NCBI RefSeq assembly: GCF_041928815.1
Contig: NZ_JBHFEI010000005.1
Span: forward strand, 1-64,000
Origin: JBHFEI01 sp041928815
GTDB lineage: Bacteria > Pseudomonadota > Alphaproteobacteria > Rhizobiales > Rhizobiaceae
Length of the DNA stretch: 64,000 nucleotides
Reading direction: 5' to 3'
Within the stretch, counting starts at the first letter, position 1; the number at the start of each line of letters is the position of its first letter. Below are positions 1 to 8,557 of this stretch, piece after piece. Made by a program: the position numbers and the translations under genes. The notes beneath the pieces were generated by a model. That model saw nothing but the letters and a program-made list of their open reading frames with translations, was not told the origin of the DNA and made no database searches.

Positions 1-1
1 C

Positions 2-76
2 AAGATCGAAAACGAAAAGGAAAAACCCATCACCGTAAACTACGACGAACTCGTCAAATCTTGGACAAAACAGTAA
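2..76 (+). CDS. C-terminal end of an unidentified protein (5' end outside window)
   Basis: Only the last 24 codons are present, in frame 2, ending at a TAA. The tail is lysine- and glutamate-rich and ends in VNYDELVKSWTKQ. This frame gives a natural-looking soluble protein end, whereas the frame starting at base 1 is a run of basic residues. It is followed by a hairpin repeat and, about 190 bases downstream, by a strong plus-strand terminator, which supports a real plus-strand transcript ending here. I do not recognise the family, and too little is present to assign a role. Confidence 0.45.
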   Translation, partial: KIENEKEKPITVNYDELVKSWTKQ

Positions 77-86
77 GGGCCTAAAG

Positions 87-124
87 CATGTCCCGCAAAA
101 GCGCGCAGCGTTTTGCGGGACATG
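87..124. repeat. Intergenic hairpin repeat (14-bp perfect arms)
   Basis: The arms catgtcccgcaaaa (87-100) and its exact reverse complement (111-124) flank a 10-base centre. It lies just downstream of the partial plus-strand gene and abuts the next repeat copy at 145. A related arm pair, GGGACATG/CATGTCCC, occurs at 54275-54314. Hairpins of this type between genes are common in rhizobial chromosomes; that family link is from general knowledge. Confidence 0.6.
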
Positions 125-144
125 CGTAAAAGCAAAAGCCTACG

Positions 145-245
145 GCATGTCCAGCCGAAGCGGGATTGCTTCGGTGTCGGACAATGCGGCAAGGACAAAC
201 GAAGAGAGCACGCTCTGTGAACCTGTGTTCACCGAATGTGCTCTC
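145..245 (+). repeat. Dispersed repeat, copy 1
   Basis: This copy begins gcatgtccagccgaagcgg and continues with an imperfect self-complementary half (aagcgggattgctt) and tcggacaatgcggca. It ends in a nested stem: GAGAGCAC (204-211) pairs with GTGCTCTC (238-245), and inside it GTGAAC (217-222) pairs with GTTCAC (227-232). The same element recurs at 51445, 52989, 54351 and, reversed and diverged, near 33009 and 32951. Confidence 0.7.
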
Positions 246-265
246 GCTGACGAGGCACGAGGAAG

Positions 266-299
266 CCCTGTCGCGCATCGAGCGCGGCGGGGTTTTTTT
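266..299 (+). terminator. Rho-independent terminator, plus strand
   Basis: An 11-bp stem (266-276 with 282-292, two G-U pairs) closes a 5-base loop and is followed directly by seven T. It would end the transcript of the plus-strand gene that stops at 76. The T run overlaps the stop codon of the convergent acvB gene. Confidence 0.8.
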
Positions 300-1668
300 A
301 CTTCGATGCGGCGAGCCGCCGGTCGAGGCCGTCGAGGATGCGCTTGGCGAGCGCCGGATAGTCGCCGTCGAAATGGTGGCCGCCGGTCGTCTCGATCGCC
401 TCGATGCCGCGCCCGGCCATGGCCGGGCAGGCATCGTCGTCCTTGTCGTCGATGCCGTAGATGCACTGGACGAGCGACGGGGTGATCTTAGCGACGTCAT
501 CGAGCGGATCGCCGGCGCCATCGGAACCGGACGCCCCGATCCAGCCGAGCACCGAGATCTTGTAGTCGACCTGGTGCGAGGTCGCGAGCAGGGACATCTG
601 CGCTACCTTGTCCTGATCGCCCTTCGGCAGCAGGGTGAAGGTGCGGGGCAGCACGTCAGCGCCGAAGGAATAGCCGATCAGAAGCACACGCTTCACGTTC
701 CAGCGCTTCTCATAAAGGGTGATGATGCGCGACAGGTCCTGCGCCACCGCCTGCGGCTCCCGCTCCGACCAGAAATAGCGCAGCGAATCGATGCCCACGA
801 CCGGCATGCCCTGCTGCTGCAGCACGTCGCCGACCTGCTTGTCGATATCGCGCCAGCCGCCGTCGCCGGAATAGATCACCGCCATCGTGTCGCGGGTCGG
901 CTTGGTGTCGAGGACGGTGAGCGGCAGGCCGAGCGGATTGTCGTCATCATGGCCGGCGGCGACGAGGTCCGAGAGCGCGTCGGAAAACTCCGTCCAGGAA
1001 TCGCCGTCGACCGCCGTCACCTCGATGTCGGGATGGGCGGCGAGAAGCCGGTCGACATGGGCCTTGCCGTCCTCGGGCGCCGCATCCGACTGCAGCACCG
1101 TGACCGGATCGGGAAGCGGGCCGTCCGTCAGTCCGTAGACCATGCGCTCGCCCGCGCGCTCCTTCGCGGCCGGCGTGCAGAGCTGGAGGGGCAGCGCGAT
1201 GCCCGCCTCCGGGTCGGCGGAAAGCGTATGGCCGATGGTGGCCGCCGGTGTCTGCGCCGCGATCGCCAGCGCCAGCGCGCCGCCGGCGCCGACGCCGGCG
1301 ACGATGGGCAGATGGTAGCTTTCGTTGCCGTGGGCGCGCTGCACCTGCTGGCTCAGCGACTCGATGTCGGAGACCATGTAGATGCAGTCGCCCTTGTCCT
1401 TCGCCAGCGCGGCGAGATAGGCCGGAAGGTCGATGCCGATGACGACCGCGCCCTCGTCCTTCAGGCGGGCGGCAAGCCCGTCCTCGCGCTCCGACCAGCC
1501 ACCGGCATCCGAGATCAGCACCACGGCGCCCGTCTCGTCCGCCTCAGGCAGCAGGATGCGCGGCGAGGGGATCATGCCGGTGTCGAAGGTGTCCTTTCCG
1601 TCCGCCATCGCCGGCGCGGCGAGAACGAGGCAGGCGACGGCGGCGCGGCGCAGCAAGGCAAGGTTCAT
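298..1668 (-). CDS. acvB: AcvB/VirJ-family periplasmic lysyl-phosphatidylglycerol hydrolase
   Basis: This 456-residue protein has a signal peptide (two Arg near the N-terminus, hydrophobic stretch, cleavage near APAMA, residue 22). It consists of two VirJ-like alpha/beta-hydrolase halves. The C-terminal half carries the nucleophile elbow GYSFG (Ser334), followed by ADVLP as in VirJ. The N-terminal half has GVGAG (about 125-129) where a Ser would be expected, so only the second half should be catalytic. Its ATG overlaps the lpiA stop (ATGA), so the two genes are translationally coupled. Known biology: in Agrobacterium and Rhizobium tropici the partner gene (acvB/atvA) removes lysine from lysyl-phosphatidylglycerol made by LpiA and contributes to acid tolerance. 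The role here is inferred from that pairing. Confidence 0.9.
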   Translation of the reverse strand: MNLALLRRAAVACLVLAAPAMADGKDTFDTGMIPSPRILLPEADETGAVVLISDAGGWSEREDGLAARLKDEGAVVIGIDLPAYLAALAKDKGDCIYMVSDIESLSQQVQRAHGNESYHLPIVAGVGAGGALALAIAAQTPAATIGHTLSADPEAGIALPLQLCTPAAKERAGERMVYGLTDGPLPDPVTVLQSDAAPEDGKAHVDRLLAAHPDIEVTAVDGDSWTEFSDALSDLVAAGHDDDNPLGLPLTVLDTKPTRDTMAVIYSGDGGWRDIDKQVGDVLQQQGMPVVGIDSLRYFWSEREPQAVAQDLSRIITLYEKRWNVKRVLLIGYSFGADVLPRTFTLLPKGDQDKVAQMSLLATSHQVDYKISVLGWIGASGSDGAGDPLDDVAKITPSLVQCIYGIDDKDDDACPAMAGRGIEAIETTGGHHFDGDYPALAKRILDGLDRRLAASK

Positions 1669-4271
1669 TTCTTCAGCACTCCCTTGATGCCGCCGCCGAT
1701 GAGGAAGGTCACGTCCATCAGCGCCAGGACCGGATTGAAGCCACCGCCGACCGCCATGTAACGCGGCTGCCAGTGCGGGTGGAACTTGGCCTTGAAGGCC
1801 TTCAGTCCCTTGAAATTGTAGAAGCGCTCGCCGTGCTCGAAGACCGTCCGGCCGATCTTGTCCCAGACCGGCGAGGAGCGGCGCTCGGAAAAGCCGGCGA
1901 GCGGCGCCATGCCGAGATTGAAATGCCTGTAGCCCGCATCGCGCAAGTGCTCCATGAGGCTGACGAAGAGAAAATCCATCGCCCCTTTCGGCGCGTCGGG
2001 AGAAAAGCGCATCAGGTCGATCGAGGCTTCCTCCTTCGTCCCGGTCACGAGCAGCGTGGCGAAGGCGACGATGCGGTCCTCGAAGCGCAGCACCGCCACC
2101 GGCTGCTGGGCGATGTAGCCCGGCTCGAACACGCCGAGGGAGAAGCCCTTCTCGCGCGCATTGTGGTGGGCGAGCCAGGCGTCGGAGACGGCGGCGAGCG
2201 CGTCGACGACGGCCGGAACCTCCGCCGTGTCGATGATCGAGAAGCTGAGCCCGTCCCGCTGGGCGCGGCTGGCGGTCTGGCGGAGATTCGCCCATTTCCC
2301 GCCTTTCAGCGTCAGGTTCGCGAGATCGACGATGGCGAGTTCGCCCAGGCGGAACGCGCGCAGGCCCGCATCGGCGTAATAGGAGAGGCCGGCCGGCGAC
2401 ACCTGATAGAAGACCGGCCGGCAACCGCAGCTTCGCGCCCGCTCGATGAAGCTCCAGATCAGTTCGGGCCAGACGTCCTTCGGGCCGATCGGGTCGAAGA
2501 GGGCGATCATGGAGCGGCCCTGCCGGCCATACATCAGGAAGGCGCGGCCGTCTTCCGAGAACATCACCTCCTTGTCGCCCATGCGCACCAGGTTCGCGTC
2601 GGAAAAGCCCTGCGTTTGCGAGATCGCCACGGCGCGTGCCATCGCATCGGCGGGCGTCGCCGCGTCGAGCGCGCCGGCGGCGGGGCGCATCAGGCTCCAG
2701 AAGGCGACGGCGCCGAGGCCGATCGCAAGGCCCAGCACGGCGCGCAGGCCCCGCGGTGCCTCGGCCGCCAGCTCGAACTGCCACCAGAGCCGGTTGCTGT
2801 AGTCGACGTCGCGGTAGACGAAGAGCAGGACGACCCCGGCGAAGACGAGAAGCGCCGCCATCGCCGTCAGCCAGGGCAGCGTCAGGCGCTCGCTGGTGAA
2901 CGTGGCGGGGCGGACATAAAGGCGGCGCGTCGCGACGAGGCTGACGATCAGCAGCGCGAGGAAACCCGCCTCGATGAGCGCCACCGCCTTCAGCAGCGAG
3001 AAGAGCAGCGCGACCAGCGCGATCGCGATCCCCGCCCACCAGGCGCCGTCGAGCCTTCGGGCCAGGCCGCGCGAGACGACGATCAGGGCGAGGCCGAGAA
3101 GGCTCGCGAGGAAATGCGCGCCCTCCATCACCGGCAGCGGCACATAGGCGGAAAGGAAGGCGAGGTTGTCGTCCGGCGTCGGCGTGACGCTGGAAAACAC
3201 CAGCATGGCGCCGAGGATGAAGGCGAGCGTGGCGATCAGCAGCGGCGACAATTGCCCGGCGACGCGGCGCAGGCTGGAGGCGACCGGCCGGCGCCAGAGG
3301 CCGCGCAGCTCCGTCGCGACGACGAAGAGCACCGCCAGCGTCAGCGGCAGGACGTGGTAGATGAAGCGGTAGAGGACGAGCGCGCCGAGCACGCTGTCGA
3401 CATCGGTCGCCTGGCCGAGCGCCGCGACGATCACCGTCTCGAACACGCCGAGGCCGGCCGGAACATGGCTGAGCACGCCGAGGCCGACGGCGACCGAATA
3501 GACGGCGAGAAAGGCCGGCCAGCTCATCGCGCCATCCGGTAGCAGCACGTAGAGCACGCTGGCGGAGGCCGCGAGATCGAGCACGGTGACGAGGAACTGC
3601 CGCGAAGCCGTGCGCGAATCGGGCAGCCGCAGCGAAACGCGGCCGATCCGGAGGATGCGGCCGTCGCGGGTGGCGATGACGACGAAGACGAGGACCGCGA
3701 CGATGAGCGCCGCGACCAGCCGCAGCACGCCCGCGGGCACGCCGGTGAGGGAGGCCACATCCGGGGCGATCGCCAGAATGCTGAGCGCGCCCACGCTTAA
3801 AAGCCCGAGGCCGAAGGCGAGCGTGACGAAGGCGATGACCGCGCCGATCTCCTCCGGCTTCAGGCCGAGCCGCGTGTAGGCGCGATAGCGGATGGCGCCG
3901 CCGGACAGCGGGCCGAAGCCGGCGGTGTTGCCGACGGCATAGGCGGAAAACGCCGTCAGCGCCACGTCGGCATAGGGCAGCTTCTTCTTCAGGTAGGAGA
4001 GGGCGCCGGTGTCGTAGAAGGTCAGCGCGACAAAGCTCAGCGCGGTGAAGCCGATGGCGAGGCCGACCGAGACCCAGGAGGTGTTCGCCAGCGCCGCCGT
4101 CACGTCCTCGTAGCGGACCTCTTCGGTAAGGTGAACGATGGCATAGCCGACGACCGCCAGCATGGCGAGCATCGCGACGAGCGCGATCAGCCGGCCGTGG
4201 CGCAGGATGGAAGGGGGCGGACCGGCGGCCTCGGCCTCGGAGTGCGGGTGCGACGGGGTAGTCTCGGGCAT
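1665..4271 (-). CDS. lpiA: LpiA/MprF bifunctional lysyl-phosphatidylglycerol synthase and flippase
   Basis: This 868-residue integral membrane protein has about the usual length for MprF. The first ~520 residues form many membrane segments of the flippase-type domain. The C-terminal ~330 residues are the soluble aminoacyl transferase domain with GNAT-like fold, recognisable by MYGRQGRSMIALFDPIGP, KGGKWANLRQ and FNLGMAPLAGF. It transfers lysine from Lys-tRNA to phosphatidylglycerol at the inner membrane and so adds positive charge. The start at 4271 was chosen because an AAGG ribosome site lies about 7 bases upstream and the protein then begins MPETTPSHPHSEAEA just before the first membrane segment; the longer reading upstream is basic and low-complexity. 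It is the first gene of the lpiA-acvB operon. Confidence 0.95.
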   Translation of the reverse strand: MPETTPSHPHSEAEAAGPPPSILRHGRLIALVAMLAMLAVVGYAIVHLTEEVRYEDVTAALANTSWVSVGLAIGFTALSFVALTFYDTGALSYLKKKLPYADVALTAFSAYAVGNTAGFGPLSGGAIRYRAYTRLGLKPEEIGAVIAFVTLAFGLGLLSVGALSILAIAPDVASLTGVPAGVLRLVAALIVAVLVFVVIATRDGRILRIGRVSLRLPDSRTASRQFLVTVLDLAASASVLYVLLPDGAMSWPAFLAVYSVAVGLGVLSHVPAGLGVFETVIVAALGQATDVDSVLGALVLYRFIYHVLPLTLAVLFVVATELRGLWRRPVASSLRRVAGQLSPLLIATLAFILGAMLVFSSVTPTPDDNLAFLSAYVPLPVMEGAHFLASLLGLALIVVSRGLARRLDGAWWAGIAIALVALLFSLLKAVALIEAGFLALLIVSLVATRRLYVRPATFTSERLTLPWLTAMAALLVFAGVVLLFVYRDVDYSNRLWWQFELAAEAPRGLRAVLGLAIGLGAVAFWSLMRPAAGALDAATPADAMARAVAISQTQGFSDANLVRMGDKEVMFSEDGRAFLMYGRQGRSMIALFDPIGPKDVWPELIWSFIERARSCGCRPVFYQVSPAGLSYYADAGLRAFRLGELAIVDLANLTLKGGKWANLRQTASRAQRDGLSFSIIDTAEVPAVVDALAAVSDAWLAHHNAREKGFSLGVFEPGYIAQQPVAVLRFEDRIVAFATLLVTGTKEEASIDLMRFSPDAPKGAMDFLFVSLMEHLRDAGYRHFNLGMAPLAGFSERRSSPVWDKIGRTVFEHGERFYNFKGLKAFKAKFHPHWQPRYMAVGGGFNPVLALMDVTFLIGGGIKGVLKK

Positions 4272-4301
4272 GCGACACCTTCGGACAGGGACATCCGCGG
4301 G

Positions 4302-4329
4302 CCTATAATCCCGCCTTGCTGCGGAGCAA
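4302..4329 (-). promoter_or_regulatory. Possible lpiA promoter
   Basis: Reading the minus strand, TTGCTC (4329-4324) and TATAGG (4307-4302) are separated by 16 bases, and the predicted start of transcription lies about 25 bases before the lpiA ATG. The match to a sigma-70-type promoter is moderate. Confidence 0.35.
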
Positions 4330-4336
4330 AGTGAAC

Positions 4337-4348
4337 ATATTGTAATAT
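4337..4348. promoter_or_regulatory. Palindrome ATATTGTAATAT upstream of lpiA promoter
   Basis: A perfect 5-2-5 dyad in an otherwise GC-rich region sits 8 bases upstream of the putative -35 box. It is a candidate operator. In relatives lpiA is controlled by the ChvG-ChvI acid-response system, but I cannot match this site to a known ChvI motif. Confidence 0.35.
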
Positions 4349-4665
4349 AGGACGGCATGCGCCGGGGTCGAGCCGGAGCGTCGTGACGATTGGCCGATCG
4401 AGCCCTCTCGCTTTCCAGACGATTCGCGCGGCGCGGCGCCCGGTCCGGCGAAGGAAGAGAGGCCTCGCCACGGCGAGGGACGACCGACCCCATTCACCGG
4501 GCCGGGCATCGTCCGGATTGACCGTGATCCGGGATTTGCCGGAAACCGTCGGCAACAAGGCCGCGATGCGGATATCCGCTCGTCATGCGGCCTGTCGATA
4601 CGGGCCGGACCCCGGATCATCGCACCGGGCCGCATGGCTAGCAGGGTCCCGGTGCTTCGGGGCCT

Positions 4666-5787
4666 TCAGAGCCGGGTCGCCGCCAGCCGTTCCTCGTCGA
4701 GAACGATGCCGAGGCCCGGCGCGTCGCCGAGGTCGAGCCAGCCCGACTGCTGTTTCAGGGGCGCGGCCATCGGATAGTCGCGCCGCGCCTCGCTCCATTC
4801 CGGGTTGTCATAGGGATATTCGAGGAAGGGGGCATCGCCGGCGCCGGCGGTCAGATGCGCGTTGGCGAGCACGCCGATGCCGTTCGTCCAGGAATGCGGG
4901 GTGAACAGGATGCCGGCCTCGCGCGCCTGGTAGACGAGGCGGCGGCAGCCGGTGATGCCGCCGACCAGCGCCACGTCCGGCTGGATGACGTCGAAGGCGC
5001 GGCGCTCGATGATGTCGCGGAACTCGTAGAGTTCGCGCGTCATCTCGCCGCCGGCGATGCGGATGCCGGTCGCATCCGACAGCCGGCGCATGCCCTCGCG
5101 GTCGGAGCGGTGCAGCGGCTCCTCCATCCAGTAGACACCGAGGCGTTCGAGTTCGCGGGCGACGGCCAGCGCATCCTTGAAGGTCCAGGGCAGCGACGTG
5201 TCCCACGGCATGCGCCAGCCCTGGTTGCAGTCGACCATCAGTTCCAGCCGGTCACCGATGCGGGCGCGCACCGCCTCGAGCGCCTTCACGTCGGCCCGCC
5301 AGCCCTCGCGGCCGCCGGACGACGAGGTGAAGCGGACCTTCAGCGCCGGAAAACCGTCCTCGACATAGCGCTCCGCCTGCTCGGCCATCTCGGCCGGCGC
5401 GCGCAACACACCGGAGGAGGCATAGAGCCGCACCTTGCTCGAGCGCCCGCCGAGCATGCGCCAGACCGGCTCGCCCGTCACCTTGCCGGCGAGATCCCAG
5501 AGCGCGAGGTCCAGCGGCCAGCAGCGGCCATAATGGAAATTGATGTGGGACAGCACCTCGTAATGGCGTTCCAGATGGCGCGGATCCTCGCCGATGAAGA
5601 GGTCCTCGTGGCCCTCGAACCCCTTCATCAGGTCGCCGGAGCCGATGCCCTCGCGGCCCTCGTCGTCGCTGACGCGCACGATCGTGGCGTCGAACTGGCG
5701 GCGGGGACGGCCGTCCCAGCTCGCCTTGAACGGCGGATCGAGGGCCAGGCGGTGATGGGTGATGGCGATCGAGACGATCCTGCTCAT
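4666..5787 (-). CDS. Enolase-superfamily (mandelate racemase/muconate lactonizing) enzyme, probable sugar-acid dehydratase
   Basis: At 373 residues it has typical length. The active-site pattern of the mandelate-racemase subgroup is present: K150-x-R152 at the second strand, metal ligands D186 (MVDCNQGW), E222 (WMEEPL) and E248 (AGGEM), and the D271/H298 dyad (QPDV, TPHSW). Such enzymes abstract a proton alpha to a carboxylate using Mg2+. Most bacterial members next to aldehyde and alcohol dehydrogenases dehydrate sugar acids, but the substrate cannot be read from the sequence. It is the third gene of an operon; its ATG lies 12 bases after the aldehyde dehydrogenase stop, with GAGGAG upstream. 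Confidence 0.85.
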   Translation of the reverse strand: MSRIVSIAITHHRLALDPPFKASWDGRPRRQFDATIVRVSDDEGREGIGSGDLMKGFEGHEDLFIGEDPRHLERHYEVLSHINFHYGRCWPLDLALWDLAGKVTGEPVWRMLGGRSSKVRLYASSGVLRAPAEMAEQAERYVEDGFPALKVRFTSSSGGREGWRADVKALEAVRARIGDRLELMVDCNQGWRMPWDTSLPWTFKDALAVARELERLGVYWMEEPLHRSDREGMRRLSDATGIRIAGGEMTRELYEFRDIIERRAFDVIQPDVALVGGITGCRRLVYQAREAGILFTPHSWTNGIGVLANAHLTAGAGDAPFLEYPYDNPEWSEARRDYPMAAPLKQQSGWLDLGDAPGLGIVLDEERLAATRL

Positions 5788-5799
5788 ACGGGCGTCTCC

Positions 5800-7299
5800 T
5801 CAGCCGAACTGCTGCCAGATGGTCTTGTAGTCGCAATATTTGTCGATCGCGTGGACCGAGCGGTCGCGGCCGAAGCCGGACTGCTTGAAGCCGCCGAAGG
5901 GTGTGGCGAAATTCGACATGTCGTAGGTGTTGATCCAGACCGTGCCGGCATGGATCGCCTCGGACATGCGGTGCGCCCGGTCCATGTCGCGGGTAAACAC
6001 CGCGCCGGCGAGACCGTAGATCGTGTCGTTGGCGATCGAAAGCGCCTCCTCCTCCGTATCGAAGGGAATCGCGGCCAGAACGGGCCCGAAGATTTCCTGA
6101 CGGGCGAGGCTCATGTCGTTGGTCATGTCGACGAAGACGCCGGGGGAGACATAGTAGCCGCCGGTCTCCGCCATCACCCGCTCGGCGCCGAAGGCGCGCT
6201 TCGCACCCTCGTTCTCCCCGGCCGCGATCATCGACAGGACCTTTTCCATATGCCCCTCCTCGATCAAGGCGCCGATCTGGGCGGCGGGATCAAGCGGATG
6301 GCCGAGCGTGATCTCTCGGGCGGTGACCGCGCGGATCTTTTCGATCAGCGCCTCCTGCACCGAACGCTCGACCACCAGACGGGTCGAGGCATGGCAGGTC
6401 TCGCCGGAATTGTAGAAGCAGCCCCAGGCGACGGCTGAGGCCGCCGCGTCGAGATCGGCATCGGCGAAGACGACCAGCGGCGACTTGCCGCCGAGCTCCA
6501 GCGCCACCCGCTTGACGTTCGACTGGGCGGCATAGGTCATGATCAGCTTGCCGACCTCGGTCGAGCCGGTGAAGGCGATCATGTCGACATCCATGTGCAG
6601 CGCCAGCGGCTTGCCCGCCTCCTCGCCATGGCCGGTGACGACGTTGAGGACGCCCGCCGGCAGCCCGGCCTCGAAGCCGAGCTCGGCCAGCCGGATCGCC
6701 GTCAGCGACGACTGCTCGGCCGGCTTCAGCACGACCGAGTTGCCCGCCGCGATCGCCGGCCCGAGCTTCCAGGCGTCGATGATCATCGGATAATTCCAAG
6801 GCGTGATCGCGCCGACGACGCCGAGCGGCACTTTTCTGACGAGCGCGCGCGCCTTCGGCCCGGTCGGCGCGATCTCGTCATAGAGCTTGTCGATCATCTC
6901 GGCATAGAACTGGATGCCGTCGGCGCAGAGGCGCACATCGACGCCGAGCGAGGCGGTGACGGGCTTGCCGACGTCGAGCGTCTCGAGCAGCGCCAGTTCC
7001 TCGCCATGGGCGCGGATCAGCGCCGCCCAGCGCAGCATGATGGTCTTTCGCTCAAGCGGCTCCTTGCCGCGCCAGACGGCGCCGTCGAAGGCCTTGCGAG
7101 CCGAGGCGACGGCGCGGTCGATGTCGGCGGCGCGGCCGCGCGCCAGCGCGGTGCCGGGCTTCCCGTCCATCGGTCTCGGACGGGAAAAGGTTTCGCCCGA
7201 TATGGCGTCCGTCAGCCTGCCATCGATGAAATGCCGCCCCTGGGGCGTGAGCGTCGCGAGCAGGTTTTCCCAATCGGCACGGGTCCGGGTGTCGGTCAT
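5800..7299 (-). CDS. NAD(P)-dependent aldehyde dehydrogenase
   Basis: This 499-residue protein is a full-length member of the aldehyde dehydrogenase superfamily. It has TPWNYP (167-171), the GSTEVG cofactor motif (245-250), catalytic Glu268 in LELGGKS and catalytic Cys302 in NSGETCHA, which fall at the standard family positions. It oxidises an aldehyde to the acid in the cytoplasm. It is sandwiched between an alcohol dehydrogenase and a sugar-acid dehydratase, so it probably handles an intermediate of the same pathway. The start at 7299 lies 2 bases after the upstream gene's stop, which suggests translational coupling. The specific substrate is unknown. Confidence 0.92.
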   Translation of the reverse strand: MTDTRTRADWENLLATLTPQGRHFIDGRLTDAISGETFSRPRPMDGKPGTALARGRAADIDRAVASARKAFDGAVWRGKEPLERKTIMLRWAALIRAHGEELALLETLDVGKPVTASLGVDVRLCADGIQFYAEMIDKLYDEIAPTGPKARALVRKVPLGVVGAITPWNYPMIIDAWKLGPAIAAGNSVVLKPAEQSSLTAIRLAELGFEAGLPAGVLNVVTGHGEEAGKPLALHMDVDMIAFTGSTEVGKLIMTYAAQSNVKRVALELGGKSPLVVFADADLDAAASAVAWGCFYNSGETCHASTRLVVERSVQEALIEKIRAVTAREITLGHPLDPAAQIGALIEEGHMEKVLSMIAAGENEGAKRAFGAERVMAETGGYYVSPGVFVDMTNDMSLARQEIFGPVLAAIPFDTEEEALSIANDTIYGLAGAVFTRDMDRAHRMSEAIHAGTVWINTYDMSNFATPFGGFKQSGFGRDRSVHAIDKYCDYKTIWQQFG

Positions 7300-7301
7300 G
7301 G

Positions 7302-8447
7302 TCAGGCGGCTTTCGGCAGGGAGAGGATCTGGTCGGCGAAGCGGTCGATGTCGGCGTCGGTCACGTCGCGAATGGTCGCGCGGCGCATCGGCTGGTTTTC
7401 CGCAGCCCGCATCTCGGCGGCGAGCATCGCGGCGGAAACGGCGGAAAATGCCGGCGGCAAGGCGCGGACGACGCCCGACCGGTCCATCAGGCCGCCGACG
7501 AAGGCAGGAAGCTCCGGAGCCGAACCGAGCCCGCAGGCCTTCGCCGCCGCATCGAGATCGTCCGTTCCCGCCTCGACCAGCCAGGCAAGCGTCGCCTCGA
7601 AGCCGAGCGCGGTCGCCAGACCGTGATGGATCGGCGCCAGGCCCGCCAGCGCATGGCTGATGGTGTGGGCGATCGCCGTGCCGCAATTGTCGATGGCGAT
7701 GCCGGCATAGCAGGAGCCGAGCAGCATCCGGCCCCGCGCCTCGATGTCAGAGGGTGCGCGAACCGCCGTCTCCAGCGCGCCGGTGATCAGCCGCATCGCC
7801 TCGTGACCGTAGAACCGGCCGCCGGGATGGGCATTGCGGTTGGTCGAGGCCTCGAAGGCGTGGATGAAGGCATCGAGGCCGCACCAGGCGGTGAGGTGGG
7901 CGGGCAGGGAGACGGTCAGGCCCGGATCGAGAAGCACGAGATCCGCCTTTGTCTCCGCTCCCCAGATCCACAGCTTCTTGCCCTGCGGGCCGGAGAAGAT
8001 GGCGGTGGCGGACGTCTCGGAGCCGGTGCCGGCCGTCGTCGGCACGAGGATTGTCTTCAGCGGCTGCTTCGGCAGCGGGTTCGCGGCGAGCGCGTAATGC
8101 ATCGCATCCTCGCCGGAAGCCGCCGTGCAGGCCGCGATCTTCGCGATGTCGAGGGCCGAGCCGCCGCCGATGCCGATCACCAGATCCGAACCTGCGGCCG
8201 CGGCGGAGGCCGCGCGGACATGGGCGAGCTTCGGTTCACCGGCGACTTCGGCAAAGATGACGCAGCCGATGCCGGCCGCCTCGAGCTGGCCGGCGACCTC
8301 GTCGGCCAGTCCGGTGCCGGCGAGATAGGCATCGACGACCAGCGTCGCGCGGCGCACCCCGCCAAGACCGGCCGCAGCCACGCCGACGGTCGCGTGAAGG
8401 CCCGAACCGAAGCGGATTTCCGGAACGAAGGAGGTGGTGAAGGTCAC
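7302..8447 (-). CDS. Iron-containing (group III) alcohol dehydrogenase family protein
   Basis: This 381-residue protein has the GGGS nucleotide-binding loop (94-97), the PTTAGTGSE motif, and metal ligands D192 and H196 (LDAFIHAFEA), H265 and a His at 274-275 (ISHALAGLAPIHHG). It shows similarity in style to maleylacetate reductases and lactaldehyde dehydrogenases. I chose the GTG at 8447 because a GGAG site lies about 8 bases upstream and the protein then starts with the usual TFTTSFVPEIRFGSG. A longer GTG/ATG start near 8492 has no ribosome site. It is the first gene of the operon, divergent from the LysR gene. The substrate is unknown. Confidence 0.88.
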   Translation of the reverse strand: MTFTTSFVPEIRFGSGLHATVGVAAAGLGGVRRATLVVDAYLAGTGLADEVAGQLEAAGIGCVIFAEVAGEPKLAHVRAASAAAAGSDLVIGIGGGSALDIAKIAACTAASGEDAMHYALAANPLPKQPLKTILVPTTAGTGSETSATAIFSGPQGKKLWIWGAETKADLVLLDPGLTVSLPAHLTAWCGLDAFIHAFEASTNRNAHPGGRFYGHEAMRLITGALETAVRAPSDIEARGRMLLGSCYAGIAIDNCGTAIAHTISHALAGLAPIHHGLATALGFEATLAWLVEAGTDDLDAAAKACGLGSAPELPAFVGGLMDRSGVVRALPPAFSAVSAAMLAAEMRAAENQPMRRATIRDVTDADIDRFADQILSLPKAA

Positions 8448-8533
8448 GCGCTGGCTCCGACGGAGAATGATCAGAAAGACAGGCTGCATCACAATCTGAA
8501 ATTTTCAAAGACGTCGAAATCTTTGCTTTCATG

Positions 8534-8548
8534 ATAAGTCTGTCTTAT
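8534..8548. promoter_or_regulatory. LysR-type operator (T-N11-A dyad)
   Basis: The perfect dyad ATAAG-tctgt-CTTAT contains a T-N11-A core and lies in the 110-base gap between the dehydrogenase operon and the LysR gene. This is the classic position and form of a recognition site for the divergently encoded regulator. A TTTC/GAAA pair just left of it may be an activation half-site. Confidence 0.55.
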
Positions 8549-8557
8549 GATCGGCCC

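Larger units (their letters stand above)
4272..4665. other. 394-base gene-free interval
   Basis: It holds the lpiA promoter candidate and palindrome at its left end. At its right end an inverted repeat GCACCGGG/CCCGGTGC (4622-4629, 4648-4655) lies just past the stop of the minus-strand dehydratase gene; there is no T run, so terminator function is uncertain. Open frames between are short, arginine-rich and without ribosome sites. Confidence 0.6.

Noticed and set aside
298..4278. Long minus-strand open frame running from inside lpiA into acvB
   Set aside because: Its first two thirds are an out-of-frame reading of lpiA, low in complexity; only the part from 1668 down is a real protein (AcvB).
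4383..4904. Possible small gene in the lpiA-dehydratase interval (plus strand)
   Set aside because: It has arginine-rich composition, no ribosome site, and runs into the antisense of the dehydratase gene.
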